Assembly (NCBI GenBank): GCA_937870755.1
Contig: CALMZV010000069.1
Span: 50,000 to 113,999 of the forward strand
Origin: an uncultured Methylocystaceae bacterium
GTDB taxonomy: Bacteria > Pseudomonadota > Alphaproteobacteria > Rhizobiales > Beijerinckiaceae
Length of the DNA: 64,000 nucleotides
Direction: 5' to 3'
Positions 56,230 to 64,000 of the stretch are shown here, in pieces. The position numbers and the translations under genes are program-made. Every line of letters begins with the position of its first letter. Position 1 is the stretch's first letter. Below the pieces are notes generated by a model. The model had not been told where the DNA came from. It saw only the letters and a program-made list of their open reading frames with translations, and did no database searches.

Positions 56230-57174
56230 TCAATGCGCGAGCGCCTCTTTCGCCACGCGCACGTCCTCGTGCATGCGTTCGACCAGCGCCTCGACGGAGT
56301 CGAACTTCGCCTCGTCGCGGATGAAGTCCACGAAATCGACCGTCAGCGTCCGGCCATAGAGGTCGCCGGAAAAATCGAACAGAAAGATTTCGAGCAGCGG
56401 CGGACCGTTGTCGAACATGGGGCGCGAGCCGAAACTGGCGACGCCCGCGACGCTTGCGCCGTCGAACCCGACGCGCACGGCGTAAACTCCGTGGCGCAGC
56501 CGGCAGGAGGGGTCGAGGGCGATGTTGGCGGTCGGGAACCCCAGCTGGCGGCCCATCTTGCGGCCGTGGACGACCTCGCCCGACACGCGCCACGGCCGGC
56601 CGAGCAGATCGGCCGCGCGGCGCACGTCCCCCACCTCCAGCGCGGCGCGGGTGGCGGTGGAGGACACCGATTCCAGCGCGCCGTCGTCGTCGGCCGCGAT
56701 GCGTTCGACGATCTCGACCGCGAAACCGTGGCGCGCGCCGGCCTGACGCAGAAAGTCCGGCGTGCCCTGCCGACGGGCGCCGAAATGGAAATCGTAGCCG
56801 ACGACCACGCCGGCGACGGCGAGCCGGCCGACCAGGATTTCCGTCACGAATTCCTCGGCCGAAAGACGGGCAAGCCGCTCGTCGAACGTCAGCGCGATCA
56901 TGCCGTCGAGCCCGAGCGCGGCCAGTTCCACCGCCTTTTCCGCGCGCGGCGTCAGCCGGAACACGACCGGACGTTTGGCGAAGAAGTCGGCCGGGTGCGG
57001 CTCGAACGTCAGCGCCGCGCAGGGGCGGCCGAGCGCGCGCGCCAGCTTGCGGGCGCGCGCGAGCACCGCGCGATGGCCGCGATGCAGCCCGTCGAAATTT
57101 CCGATCGCCACCACCGGCCGTTCGAGGCCCGCGGGCGGCGCTGTCGGATCGGTCGCGTCGAGAAAGGCGGACAA
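56230..57174 (-). CDS. ribF: Bifunctional riboflavin kinase/FAD synthetase RibF
   Basis: A 314-residue enzyme that makes FMN from riboflavin and FAD from FMN. The FAD-synthetase half has VAIGNFDGLHRGHRAVLARA and RGTPDFLRQAG-type ends (ARRQGTPDFLRQAGARHGF); the flavokinase half has GRKMGRQLGFPTANIALDPSC and FGSRPMFDNGPPLLEIFLFDFSGDLYGRTLTVDFVDFIRDEAKFD. Full length. It is seven bases behind the MaoC-domain gene on the same strand. Confidence 0.96.
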   Translation of the reverse strand: MSAFLDATDPTAPPAGLERPVVAIGNFDGLHRGHRAVLARARKLARALGRPCAALTFEPHPADFFAKRPVVFRLTPRAEKAVELAALGLDGMIALTFDERLARLSAEEFVTEILVGRLAVAGVVVGYDFHFGARRQGTPDFLRQAGARHGFAVEIVERIAADDDGALESVSSTATRAALEVGDVRRAADLLGRPWRVSGEVVHGRKMGRQLGFPTANIALDPSCRLRHGVYAVRVGFDGASVAGVASFGSRPMFDNGPPLLEIFLFDFSGDLYGRTLTVDFVDFIRDEAKFDSVEALVERMHEDVRVAKEALAH

Positions 57175-57180
57175 GGTCGT

Positions 57181-57633
57181 TCAGGCGGCCGGGCGCGGCG
57201 GCTTGTTCTTGGAGGGCACCATGACCAGCGCCTCGCCGTCGAGCACCACCTTGCCGTCGACCAGGCACTCGCAATGGAGCCGGGCGCGCCGGCCCTGTTC
57301 GACGAGTTCGGCCACCTCCACCACGACCTGGATGACGTCGCCGATCTTGACCGGGCCTTTGAAGTTCAGGGTCTGCGACAGGTAGATGGACCCCGGCCCC
57401 GGCAGATACATGCCGATCACGGTGGAGATGAGGCTCGCCGTGTAGAGGCCGTGGACGATGCGCTCGCCGAACCGCGTCTTGCGGGCGAAATGGTCGGACA
57501 GATGGACCGGATTGCGGTCGCCCGACAGATCGGCGAAGGCGATGACGTCGTCGTCCATGACAGCTTTCATCAGCGTTTCGCGCTGGCCGACGGTCAGATC
57601 CTCGAAATAATGCGTCTTGAACGGCGCCGACAT
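57181..57633 (-). CDS. MaoC-family hotdog dehydratase
   Basis: A 150-residue hotdog protein: YFEDLTVGQRETLMKAVMDDDVIAFADLSGDRNPVHLSDHFARKTRFGERIVHGLYTASLISTVIG carries the MaoC catalytic pattern (D..N..H). It probably hydrates an enoyl-CoA or has an (R)-specific enoyl-CoA hydratase-like role, relevant to PHA precursors. ATG 57633 follows CGGAGA. It is the first gene of the group with ribF. Confidence 0.9.
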   Translation of the reverse strand: MSAPFKTHYFEDLTVGQRETLMKAVMDDDVIAFADLSGDRNPVHLSDHFARKTRFGERIVHGLYTASLISTVIGMYLPGPGSIYLSQTLNFKGPVKIGDVIQVVVEVAELVEQGRRARLHCECLVDGKVVLDGEALVMVPSKNKPPRPAA

Positions 57634-57916
57634 GGACGGTCTCCGGGAAGCGTGGCCTCCTGTAGAGCAGGACGGGCTAAAACGAAAGCGGGGCTTAACG
57701 ACGCGTTGCCGGAAAGCGTCGAATGCCGCCGGCCTTCTCCACACACCGTTGAGCATGGCGCAAGCTAACGCTGGCCCGGCCCGCGCAGGACCCCGATCGG
57801 GGCGGCCATTAACGCAACTTCAAACCCTGCCGCCTAAAACTGTCGCAATTGGAAACCGTCAAGCGAAACGCACGGAAGTCCCTGACTTGCCGAGCGTATC
57901 CCGCCGGAGCAGACGT

Positions 57917-58309
57917 ATGATGGCCGATCCCGCCATGCCCATCCTCGTGGTCGACGACTACCAGACCATGGTGCGCATCATTTCCAATCTCCTGAAGCAG
58001 ATCGGCTTCACCAATGTCGACGAGGCCTCGAACGGCGCCGACGCCTTCGAGAAGATCAGGACGGGTTCGTACGGGCTGATCATCTCCGACTGGAACATGC
58101 AGCCGGTGACGGGTTTCGAGCTTCTGCAGAAGGTGAAGGCCGATCCGTCGCTCGCCGAGACGCCGTTCATCATGGTGACGGCGGAATCCAAGACCGACAA
58201 CGTGATCGCCGCGCGCAAGGCGGGCGTGTCCAGCTATATCGTCAAACCGTTCAACGCGCAGACGCTGAAAGCGAAGATCGACGCGGTCTTCGCCGCGCGC
58301 GCGGCCTGA
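57917..58309 (+). CDS. CheY-like response regulator
   Basis: A 130-residue single receiver domain: VVDDYQTM (D13, D14), phosphoacceptor D58 in LIISDWNMQPVTGFELLQ, T88, K110 in IVKPF. No output domain, so it acts by protein contact. CheA, CheW or a partner kinase gene is not near; the sequence resembles stand-alone CheY of alphaproteobacteria. ATG ATG at 57917/57920; GGAG precedes. The 283-base region upstream is shared with the divergent MaoC gene and shows no other gene. Confidence 0.93.
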   Translation: MMADPAMPILVVDDYQTMVRIISNLLKQIGFTNVDEASNGADAFEKIRTGSYGLIISDWNMQPVTGFELLQKVKADPSLAETPFIMVTAESKTDNVIAARKAGVSSYIVKPFNAQTLKAKIDAVFAARAA

Positions 58310-58322
58310 CGCCGGCCACGCT

Positions 58323-59207
58323 TCACCACGCGAGCGCCGGCAGCACGGCGCGCGGCGCGGCCCCCGCCCTTTGCGCGAGCGCACGAAGCGCGGCCGCGTC
58401 AACGCCGCCGCTCCCGCCGATTTCGTCGCGGTGAATGCCGCCGGACACGAACAATCCGTCGAACCCCTGCGCGGCCGCGCCAGCCATGTCGGTGAACATG
58501 CCGTCGCCGACGGCAAGCGTGCGCGCGCGCGCCGTGTCGAGACCGAGCGCGCCGGCGACGGACAACGCCGTGCGATAGATAATGGCGTGCGGCTTTCCGG
58601 CCTGCACGACCTTGCCGCCCATCTCCTCGTATTGCTGCGCCAGCGCGCCGGCGCAATAGATCAGCTTGTCGCCGGTATGGACGACGATGTCCGGGTTGGC
58701 GCAGATCATCGTGAGATCGCGCGCGCGCATCGCCGCCAGCGTCGGCCGGTAGGGTTCGAGCGCGTCGTCGTCGCCGAACAGCCCGGTGCAGACGACATAT
58801 CCGGCCGTCTCCACGCCGACGCGCGGCACGGGGCGGCCGAGACGGGCGGCCGCGTCCGCAAACAGAGAGCGGTCGCGCTCCGGCCCCAGGTGATGCACGG
58901 GCGCGGCGCCGCGCGCGACCATCAACTCCAGCGTCACGTCGCCGGAGGAGACGAGCGCATCGTAGGCCGCGCGCGGCAGGCCAAAGGCGTCCAGCATCGG
59001 CGCGATGGTCGGGTGCGGGCGCGGGGCGTTCGTCAGGAGAACCACCTTGCCGCCCTGCCCGCGAAAGCGCATGAGCGCGTCGGCGGCCGACGGCGTATGC
59101 GCCACCCCGTCGTGCACGACGCCCCACACGTCGCACAGGATGAGGTCGTAATCGGCCGCGATGTCCCGAAGGCCGGCGATGGCGCGCGTTTGCATGGAAA
59201 GGGTCAT
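58323..59207 (-). CDS. TIGR01459-type HAD-IIA hydrolase
   Basis: A 294-residue HAD-superfamily subfamily IIA protein. Motif I is LILCDVWGVVHDG (D26, with Trp in place of the second Asp, as in this family), then VVLLTNAPRPHPTIAPMLDAFGLP, and motif III/IV ...GGKVVQAGKPHAIIYRTALSVAG and LAVGDGMFTDMAGAAAQGFDGLFVSGG. Substrate unknown, a small phosphate is likely. It converges with the CheY-like gene and is divergent from the metal-binding gene. Confidence 0.9.
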   Translation of the reverse strand: MTLSMQTRAIAGLRDIAADYDLILCDVWGVVHDGVAHTPSAADALMRFRGQGGKVVLLTNAPRPHPTIAPMLDAFGLPRAAYDALVSSGDVTLELMVARGAAPVHHLGPERDRSLFADAAARLGRPVPRVGVETAGYVVCTGLFGDDDALEPYRPTLAAMRARDLTMICANPDIVVHTGDKLIYCAGALAQQYEEMGGKVVQAGKPHAIIYRTALSVAGALGLDTARARTLAVGDGMFTDMAGAAAQGFDGLFVSGGIHRDEIGGSGGVDAAALRALAQRAGAAPRAVLPALAW

Positions 59208-59299
59208 GGACCGGCGCTAAGGCGGACGCCGGGCCGAGTCAACGGTTGCGGCCGCGCGCGGCCGGGACAATATAGGCGCGACGATAGTGGAGTTCGCCC

Positions 59300-59506
59300 A
59301 TGTCCAGGATCACGTTCGATGTGCAAGGCATGAGCTGCGGCGGGTGCGCCAAGGCGGTGGAGAAAATCATCCTCAAGAGCGATCCGGCCGGCAAGGTTTC
59401 GGTGGACCTCGAAAAGGCGAAGGTGGAAGCCGACACAACCGCCGATCCGGCGGCTCTCGCAGCCGCCCTCTCGGCCGGGGGCTATCCCGCCAAGATCGCC
59501 GGCTGA
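59300..59506 (+). CDS. Heavy-metal-associated (HMA) domain protein
   Basis: A 68-residue protein consisting of one HMA ferredoxin-like domain with the metal-binding motif GMSCGGC (two Cys) and pattern GKVSVDLEKAKVEADTTADPAALAAALSAGGYPA. Likely a soluble copper or other metal chaperone (CopZ-like). No metal-transporting ATPase gene is adjacent, which is unusual. GTGGAG precedes the ATG. Confidence 0.92.
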   Translation: MSRITFDVQGMSCGGCAKAVEKIILKSDPAGKVSVDLEKAKVEADTTADPAALAAALSAGGYPAKIAG

Positions 59507-59568
59507 TCCGGTCTTTCCTGCAGACGCCGCTCACGTTACCGTTGGCGACCCCAGCGCAGGAGGCCCGA

Positions 59569-60006
59569 ATGGACGTCATCAAGCCGCTTCTGACCGTCGC
59601 TGCGACCGCCACCGGCGGCCGCAACGGCCATACGGCCGCCGCGGACGGTTCGGTGAAGGCCGATCTGTCGGTCGCAAAGGAGATGGGCGGGCCGGGCAAG
59701 GCCGGAACGACCACACCGGAACATCTTTTCGCGGCCGGCTATGCCGCCTGTTTCGGCGGGGCGCTCGATTTCGTGGGCCGCCAGCACAAGAAGGACGCCT
59801 CCAGGGCCGCCGTCACCTGCAACGTGTCGATCGGGCCGCGCGAGGGCGGCGGTTTCGGGCTGGCGGTGAAAATCCATGTCGAGGACAGGAGCCTGCCGCA
59901 GGCCGAACTGGCCGCGCTCGTGAAGGAGGCGCACGAGAAAATCTGCCCCTATTCCCACGCCACCCGCGGCAATGTGGACGTGCAGCTGGAGACGGTCGGC
60001 GCCTGA
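59569..60006 (+). CDS. Ohr/OsmC-family peroxide resistance protein
   Basis: A 145-residue organic-hydroperoxide reductase of the Ohr/OsmC family. Catalytic cysteines C61 (FAAGYAACFGGAL) and C126 (ICPYSHATRGN) are in place. It reduces organic peroxides, expected in the cytosol with a dithiol donor. Start after AGGAGG. The Ohr branch is favoured over OsmC on the ICPYSHATRGN segment, which is typical of Ohr. It lies 62 bases behind the HMA gene. Confidence 0.92.
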   Translation: MDVIKPLLTVAATATGGRNGHTAAADGSVKADLSVAKEMGGPGKAGTTTPEHLFAAGYAACFGGALDFVGRQHKKDASRAAVTCNVSIGPREGGGFGLAVKIHVEDRSLPQAELAALVKEAHEKICPYSHATRGNVDVQLETVGA

Positions 60007-60087
60007 GGCGTTCACCGTGCGCCGGGATTGCACGTGCGCGAGCGGCGTTCGTTTGCTAAGAAGCGCGCCAAATTCGAGGATTCTCAT

Positions 60088-61218
60088 TTGGCGACGAAAA
60101 AGGACCGCAACCCGACGACGGGCGCAGAGGCGCTCGTCGCCCATTTCGTCGCCTCCGGCTTTCGGCGCGCGGAGCCCGCGATCCTGCAGCCGGCAGCCGT
60201 GTTTCTCGACCAGTCGGGCGAGGATATTCGCGGGCGGCTCTATCTGACCTCGGACGCGGCGGGCGCGGAACTGTGCCTGCGGCCTGAATACACCGTGCCC
60301 GTGTGCCGCGACTATCTGGCGAGCGCGCAGGCCGGCAAACCCGCCGCCTTCTCCTATCTTGGCCCCGTGTTCCGGTTTCGGCCCGGCGCGACCGGCGAAT
60401 TTCTGCAGGCGGGCGTCGAAAGCTTCGGCCGCAAGGACCGCGAGGCGGCGGACGCCGAAATTCTCGGCGTGGCGCTGGAAGCCTGCGCGCTCGCCGGCTG
60501 CGCGAACCTGAACGTGACGATCGGCGACGCCGCGCTGTTCTCGCGCTTTCTCGACGCGCTCGCCCTGCCGCCGGCCTGGCTGCGGCGCCTGCGCGCGGGG
60601 CTGGCGCAGGGCCGCGCGCTCGACGCCATTTTCGCACAGGCGCAGGCCGGCGCCGCCCAGGACCATTCGGGCGTGCTGGCCGCGCTGGAGGGCGTAGATA
60701 AACAGGGCGCCCGCGCGCTGGTGGAGGACCTCCTGTCGATCGCCGGCATTTCCTCGGTCGGCGGACGCAGCGCGGGCGAGATCGCCGAACGGTTTCTCGA
60801 ACAGGCGCGCCAGCGCGGCGGCGCGGAGATCGCGGCCGAACAGCGCGACCTGATCGCGCGGTTCCTCGCGGTCTCCGGCGATCCGGATTCGGCTTCCGCC
60901 AAGCTGCGCAAACTGGCCAGGAGCGCGAAGCTCGATCTGGCGAAGGCGCTCGACGCATTCGACACGCGCGTGAATTTCATCGCCGCGCGCGGCCTCGACC
61001 CGTCGAAGATGGCCTTCTCGGGCGGCTTCTCGCGCCGGCTCGATTATTACAGCGGCTTCGTGTTCGAGGCGCATCATCGCTCCGGTGGCGACGGCAGGCC
61101 GGTTGTCGGCGGCGGGCGCTACGACGGCCTGCTCGCCTCGCTCGGCGCCAGGACCGACATTCCCGCCGTCGGCGCAGCCATCTGGATCGAACGGCTTTTT
61201 CCGGGAGCGAAATCATGA
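60088..61218 (+). CDS. hisZ: HisZ, ATP phosphoribosyltransferase regulatory subunit
   Basis: A 376-residue HisRS-like protein needed for activity of short His[61 protein letters not shown] and [19 protein letters not shown] are aminoacyl-synthetase-like motifs, without the anticodon domain. It begins with TTG at 60088 (GAGGA ribosome site eight bases before), MATKKDRN...; ATG further upstream is not available. It overlaps hisG by four bases (ATGA). First enzyme complex of histidine synthesis. Confidence 0.94.
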   Translation: MATKKDRNPTTGAEALVAHFVASGFRRAEPAILQPAAVFLDQSGEDIRGRLYLTSDAAGAELCLRPEYTVPVCRDYLASAQAGKPAAFSYLGPVFRFRPGATGEFLQAGVESFGRKDREAADAEILGVALEACALAGCANLNVTIGDAALFSRFLDALALPPAWLRRLRAGLAQGRALDAIFAQAQAGAAQDHSGVLAALEGVDKQGARALVEDLLSIAGISSVGGRSAGEIAERFLEQARQRGGAEIAAEQRDLIARFLAVSGDPDSASAKLRKLARSAKLDLAKALDAFDTRVNFIAARGLDPSKMAFSGGFSRRLDYYSGFVFEAHHRSGGDGRPVVGGGRYDGLLASLGARTDIPAVGAAIWIERLFPGAKS

Positions 61219-62186
61219 GCGCGGCGAAACTCGTTCTCGCCGTGCCGTCGAAAGGCCGGTTGCAGGAGAATTCCGCCGCGTTCTTCGCGCGCGCGGGCCT
61301 CCAGGTCGTGCAGGGGCGCGGCGCGCGCGACTATCGCGGCGCGCTGGCGGGCGTGGAGGGCGTGGAGATCGCCTTTCTGTCGGCGTCCGACATCACGACG
61401 CAACTCGCCGCCGGCGCCGTTCATCTGGGCGTGACGGGCGAAGACCTCGTGCGCGAGACCATCCCCGACGCCGAAGCGCGCGTTGAATTGCTGACGCCGC
61501 TCGGCTTTGGCCAGGCCAATGTCGTCGTCGCCGTGCCGCAAGCCTGGATCGACGTGCGCACGATGGCCGATCTCGCGGATGTGGCGGCCGCCTTCCGCGC
61601 GCGGCGCGGACAGCGCATGCGGGTCGCCACCAAATACGTCAATCTCACGCGCCGCTTCTTCACCGAACACGGCGTCAGCGACTACCGCATCGTGGAAAGT
61701 CTCGGCGCGACAGAAGGCGCGCCGGCGGCCGGACAGGCGGAGCTGATCGTCGACATCACCACCACGGGCGCGACATTGCAGGCCAACGCGCTCAAGGTGC
61801 TCGACGACGGCGTGATGCTGTGTTCGCACGCCAATCTCGTCGCTTCGACATCGGCCGACTGGTCGCCGCTGCATCGCGAATCCGCGCGCCAGATTCTCGC
61901 GCGCATCGCGGCCGAGGAGGAAGCGCGCCAGACGCGTGAAATCCGCGCGCGCGCGCAGGGACTGAGCGACAAGACCCTCGCGCAGGCCGCCAGGAAATTC
62001 GACGCGCGGCTGCGCGGGCGCGGATTCGACGATCTGGTCGTGCTCTCCTGTCCGCGCGCGCAGGCGCCGCAGATCGCCGAATGGCTGATCGCGCAGGGCG
62101 CGGACGAGGTGACGGTCGGCGCGCTCGACTATGTGTTCACCGCACGCAACCCGCTGTGGGAGAAGCTCAGCCAGCGGCTGCGCTGA
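61215..62186 (+). CDS. hisG: ATP phosphoribosyltransferase HisG
   Basis: A 323-residue HisG that joins ATP and PRPP in the first step of histidine biosynthesis. [59 protein letters not shown]. The length is longer than the short HisG group (about 210-230) yet it is coupled to hisZ; the extra C-terminal part (about 230-323) includes a helical region and an alpha/beta portion, as in alphaproteobacterial HisG. Four-base overlap with hisZ. Confidence 0.94.
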   Translation: MSAAKLVLAVPSKGRLQENSAAFFARAGLQVVQGRGARDYRGALAGVEGVEIAFLSASDITTQLAAGAVHLGVTGEDLVRETIPDAEARVELLTPLGFGQANVVVAVPQAWIDVRTMADLADVAAAFRARRGQRMRVATKYVNLTRRFFTEHGVSDYRIVESLGATEGAPAAGQAELIVDITTTGATLQANALKVLDDGVMLCSHANLVASTSADWSPLHRESARQILARIAAEEEARQTREIRARAQGLSDKTLAQAARKFDARLRGRGFDDLVVLSCPRAQAPQIAEWLIAQGADEVTVGALDYVFTARNPLWEKLSQRLR

Positions 62187-62242
62187 ACAGGGTCGACGCG
62201 CGCGCCCTTTGTGGTAGCTTCGGCGCGATTGCTGGAGGCGCC

Positions 62243-62821
62243 ATGACCCTGCTCGTTCTCGGCCTGATCGTTTTTTTCGGCGTGCATCTCGTGCCGACGT
62301 CCGAACCCGCGCGCGCCGGGCTCGTCGCGCGGCTCGGCGAGAACGGCTACAAGATCGCCTTTTCCATCGCCTCGCTGATCGGCTTCGTGATCGCGGTGAC
62401 CGGCTTCGTCAACGTGCACGGAACGAACGCCAACGTGCAGTTGTGGACGCCGCCCGTGTGGGGCAAGCACCTCGCCTATACGCTGATGCTGCCCGCCTTC
62501 ATCCTGCTCGTTGCGGCCTATACGCCCTCGCGCATTCGCGACGCCGCCAAACATCCCATGCTGGCGGCGGTGAAGATCTGGGCGCTGGCGCATCTTCTCG
62601 CCAACGGCGATCTGGCAGGCCTCATCCTGTTCGGGTCGTTTCTCGCTTGGGCGGTCTACGACCGCATTTCGCTCAAGCGGCGCAATGCGCGAGGCCCGCT
62701 CGGCGACCGGCGTGGCGGCGGCGTCAACGACGTGGTGGTCGTGGCGGTGGGCGCGCTGCTGTGGGCGGGGTTCCTGTTTGGCGCCCACCGCCTGCTGTTC
62801 GGCATACCGCTGCTGGGCTGA
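62243..62821 (+). CDS. NnrU-family membrane protein 1
   Basis: A 192-residue integral membrane protein with about six hydrophobic stretches. MTLLVLGLIVFFGVHLVP, LVARLGENGYKIAFSIASLIGFVI, VQLWTPPVWGKHLAYTLMLPAFILLVAAYTPSRIRDAAKHPMLAAVKIWALAHLLANGDLAGLILFGSFLAWAVYDRISLKRR. The SRIRDxxKHPM and AHLLANGD blocks mark the NnrU family, linked to nitrite/nitric oxide functions and, in some cases, to a beta-carotene isomerase-like fold. No denitrification gene is nearby. GGAGG precedes the ATG. Second, tandem copy follows. Confidence 0.93.
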   Translation: MTLLVLGLIVFFGVHLVPTSEPARAGLVARLGENGYKIAFSIASLIGFVIAVTGFVNVHGTNANVQLWTPPVWGKHLAYTLMLPAFILLVAAYTPSRIRDAAKHPMLAAVKIWALAHLLANGDLAGLILFGSFLAWAVYDRISLKRRNARGPLGDRRGGGVNDVVVVAVGALLWAGFLFGAHRLLFGIPLLG

Positions 62822-62824
62822 TCC

Positions 62825-63403
62825 TTGACGCTGCTCGTTCTCGGACTGGTCGCCTTCTTCGCGCTGCATCTCCTGCCGGCGTTTCCGCAGGCGCGCGCGA
62901 CGCTCGTCGCGCGCTTCGGACTGACGGCCTTCCGCATCGCCCTGTCCATCGCCTCGCTTGCGGCGTTGTGGATGCTGATCGCCGGGTTCGCGGCCGCACA
63001 GGTCTCGCCTGCCAACGCGCAGCTCTGGCGCCCGCCGGGCTGGACGCGCCATCTGGCCTATACGCTCATGCTGCCGGCCTTCGTGCTGCTGGCCGCCTCA
63101 TTCATTCCCTCGCGCATTCGCGATCTCTCGCGGCAGCCGATCCTGATCGCGGTGGAAATCTGGGCCGGCGCGCATCTCCTGGCCAACGGCGATCTGGCGG
63201 GCGCCATCCTGTTCGGCGCCTTTCTCGTATGGGCGGTGGTGGACCATGCGTCGGTCCATGCACGGCGCGCCGGCAACCTGTTCGGGGTGCGGCGCGGGGA
63301 CGCGCGCGGCGACGCGCTGGCGCTGGCTCTCGGAACCGCGACCTGGGCGTTCATGCTGTATTTCGGTCACCGCTGGCTGATCGGCCTGCCGCTCATCGGC
63401 TGA
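62825..63403 (+). CDS. NnrU-family membrane protein 2 (tandem paralogue)
   Basis: A 192-residue paralogue of the preceding protein, same length and topology, starting TTG at 62825, three bases after the first stop. Shared blocks: MTLLVLGL, AQLWRPPGWTRHLAYTLMLPAFVLLAASFIPSRIRDLSRQPILIAVEIWAGAHLLANGDLAGAILFGAF, WLIGLPLIG at the end. The two differ clearly, so the duplication is old. Function unknown. Confidence 0.92.
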   Translation: MTLLVLGLVAFFALHLLPAFPQARATLVARFGLTAFRIALSIASLAALWMLIAGFAAAQVSPANAQLWRPPGWTRHLAYTLMLPAFVLLAASFIPSRIRDLSRQPILIAVEIWAGAHLLANGDLAGAILFGAFLVWAVVDHASVHARRAGNLFGVRRGDARGDALALALGTATWAFMLYFGHRWLIGLPLIG

Positions 63404-63471
63404 ATCGCCCTCGAAGTTGCGCCGCAATTGGGTGTAAGAGACAATGGAATCGGGTTTCCCGGGGACTTGAA

Positions 63472-63915
63472 ATGAAAAGAACGATTCTGGTCGCCGCCGC
63501 GCTGATCGCGCCGGCGCTGTGTGTTTCGCCGGCCCTCGCGCAGAAGGAAAGCAAGCAGGGCGATGGCAAGGTGGGCGCTTACGAGCCGCCGTTCCCCACC
63601 AAGATGACGTGGGTTCTGTCCTCCATCAACGGCAAGCCCGGCGCAGCCGAGGCGACGCTGTTCATCGACGAGACGCTGCGCGGCTCCGGCAACGCGGGCT
63701 GCAACACATGGTCGGCGACCCTCTACCCGATCCGCGGCAAGAAACTCGCCATGGGGCCGGTCGCCATGACCAAGAAGGCCTGCCCGGCGCCGCTCATGGC
63801 GTTCGAACGCGCCTATCTGTCCGTGCTCGCCACCGGCCCGTCCTGGGATCTCGCCGGCTCCACGCTCACCGTGAAAAGCAAAGCCGGCACGCTGGTGTTC
63901 AACCGCGGGCTTTGA
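63472..63915 (+). CDS. META-domain (HslJ-like) secreted protein
   Basis: A 147-residue protein: signal peptide MKRTILVAAALIAPALCVSPALAQ, then a META-type domain (MTWVLSSINGKPG...ATLFIDETLRGSGNAGCNTWSATLY, MGPVAMTKKACPAPLMAFERAYLSVLATGPSWDLAGSTLTV). The AGCN motif and ACP motif are the domain's usual cysteines. META proteins are periplasmic or lipoprotein stress factors. No Cys at a lipobox was seen, so it is likely soluble. GGGGA before the ATG. Confidence 0.88.
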   Translation: MKRTILVAAALIAPALCVSPALAQKESKQGDGKVGAYEPPFPTKMTWVLSSINGKPGAAEATLFIDETLRGSGNAGCNTWSATLYPIRGKKLAMGPVAMTKKACPAPLMAFERAYLSVLATGPSWDLAGSTLTVKSKAGTLVFNRGL

Positions 63916-63981
63916 TTGAATCCGGCGCGGAGGCGCCAGATCGCGCCTCGCGTCAGCTCGGCGTCGCGTTCGCTCCTAAAC

Positions 63982-64000
63982 CGATGGCCTGCGGCCATCG
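63982..64000. repeat. 8-bp palindrome at window edge
   Basis: CGATGGCC-TGC-GGCCATCG is a perfect hairpin running to the end of the window. It has no T tail inside the window. It may be part of a larger repeat or terminator past the edge. Confidence 0.5.

Noticed and set aside
63930..63949. Stem GAGGCGC/GCGCCTC after the META gene as terminator
   Set aside because: The 6-nt loop and absence of a T run make it weak; left unannotated.

Overview
The window is a GC-rich, gene-dense stretch of an alphaproteobacterial chromosome, most likely order Hyphomicrobiales (Rhizobiales). The evidence is a PdhS-type PAS histidine kinase, a DUF2585 protein, a phasin, a MutL with an endonuclease motif, and a tRNA-His without the extra 5' G and with A73. 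Genus cannot be fixed from the sequence alone. No phage, insertion sequence, integrase, CRISPR array or rRNA was seen.

Layout. 1-8501 (minus): start of a DUF2076 gene, a TorF-like porin, glnK-amtB behind a near-perfect sigma-54 promoter, and glycolate oxidase glcD-glcE-DUF2585-glcF. 8648-14333 (plus): lutABC lactate oxidation divergent from glcD, a small basic protein, an L,D-transpeptidase, a small secreted protein and an unknown protein. 14330-18279 (minus): a Pat-like acyl-CoA synthetase/GNAT fusion and an acyl-CoA dehydrogenase. 18453-20774 (plus): DUF2147 protein, a voltage-sensor K+ channel with a zinc ribbon, and a CorA/ZntB transporter. 20790-23621 (minus): PdhS-like kinase. 23972-24593: phasin and tRNA-His.

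24679-41269 is a catabolic region. It holds a phosphotransferase plus acyl-CoA dehydrogenase pair (ACAD10/11 or LvaA/LvaC type), enoyl-CoA hydratase, cupin, acyl-CoA ligase, a Baeyer-Villiger-type monooxygenase, an SDR, a cyclase-family hydrolase and a thioesterase. A Ca2+/H+ antiporter, an Ldh-SDR-ilvD operon, a 2-hydroxyacid dehydrogenase and a lone ABC solute-binding protein follow. 41539-45776 holds a fused indolepyruvate-ferredoxin-oxidoreductase-family enzyme and a Crp/Fnr regulator. 45784-54814 (minus) is core housekeeping: mutL, two M16 peptidases, an unknown secreted protein, lspA and ileS. 55134-63915 holds an MBL hydrolase, ribF, a MaoC protein, a CheY-like regulator, a HAD hydrolase, a metal-binding domain protein, an Ohr/OsmC protein, hisZ-hisG, two tandem NnrU genes and a META-domain lipo/secreted protein.

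Themes. Carbon flow into acetyl-CoA and 2-oxoacids dominates: glycolate, lactate, acyl-CoA and 2-hydroxyacid oxidation, PHB-granule phasin, Pat. Three promoters (pat-like, phasin, 2-oxoacid oxidoreductase) carry closely related TGC-N3-GCA palindromes that resemble PhaR operators, which suggests a small carbon-storage regulon. Nitrogen status enters through sigma-54-controlled glnK-amtB. No single locus is clearly a new defence or mobile system. The best candidates for undescribed biology are the kinase/dehydrogenase/monooxygenase catabolic set, the shared operator motif, the SDR without its catalytic Tyr-Lys, and the short tandem repeat that duplicates the 3' end of an M16 peptidase gene.
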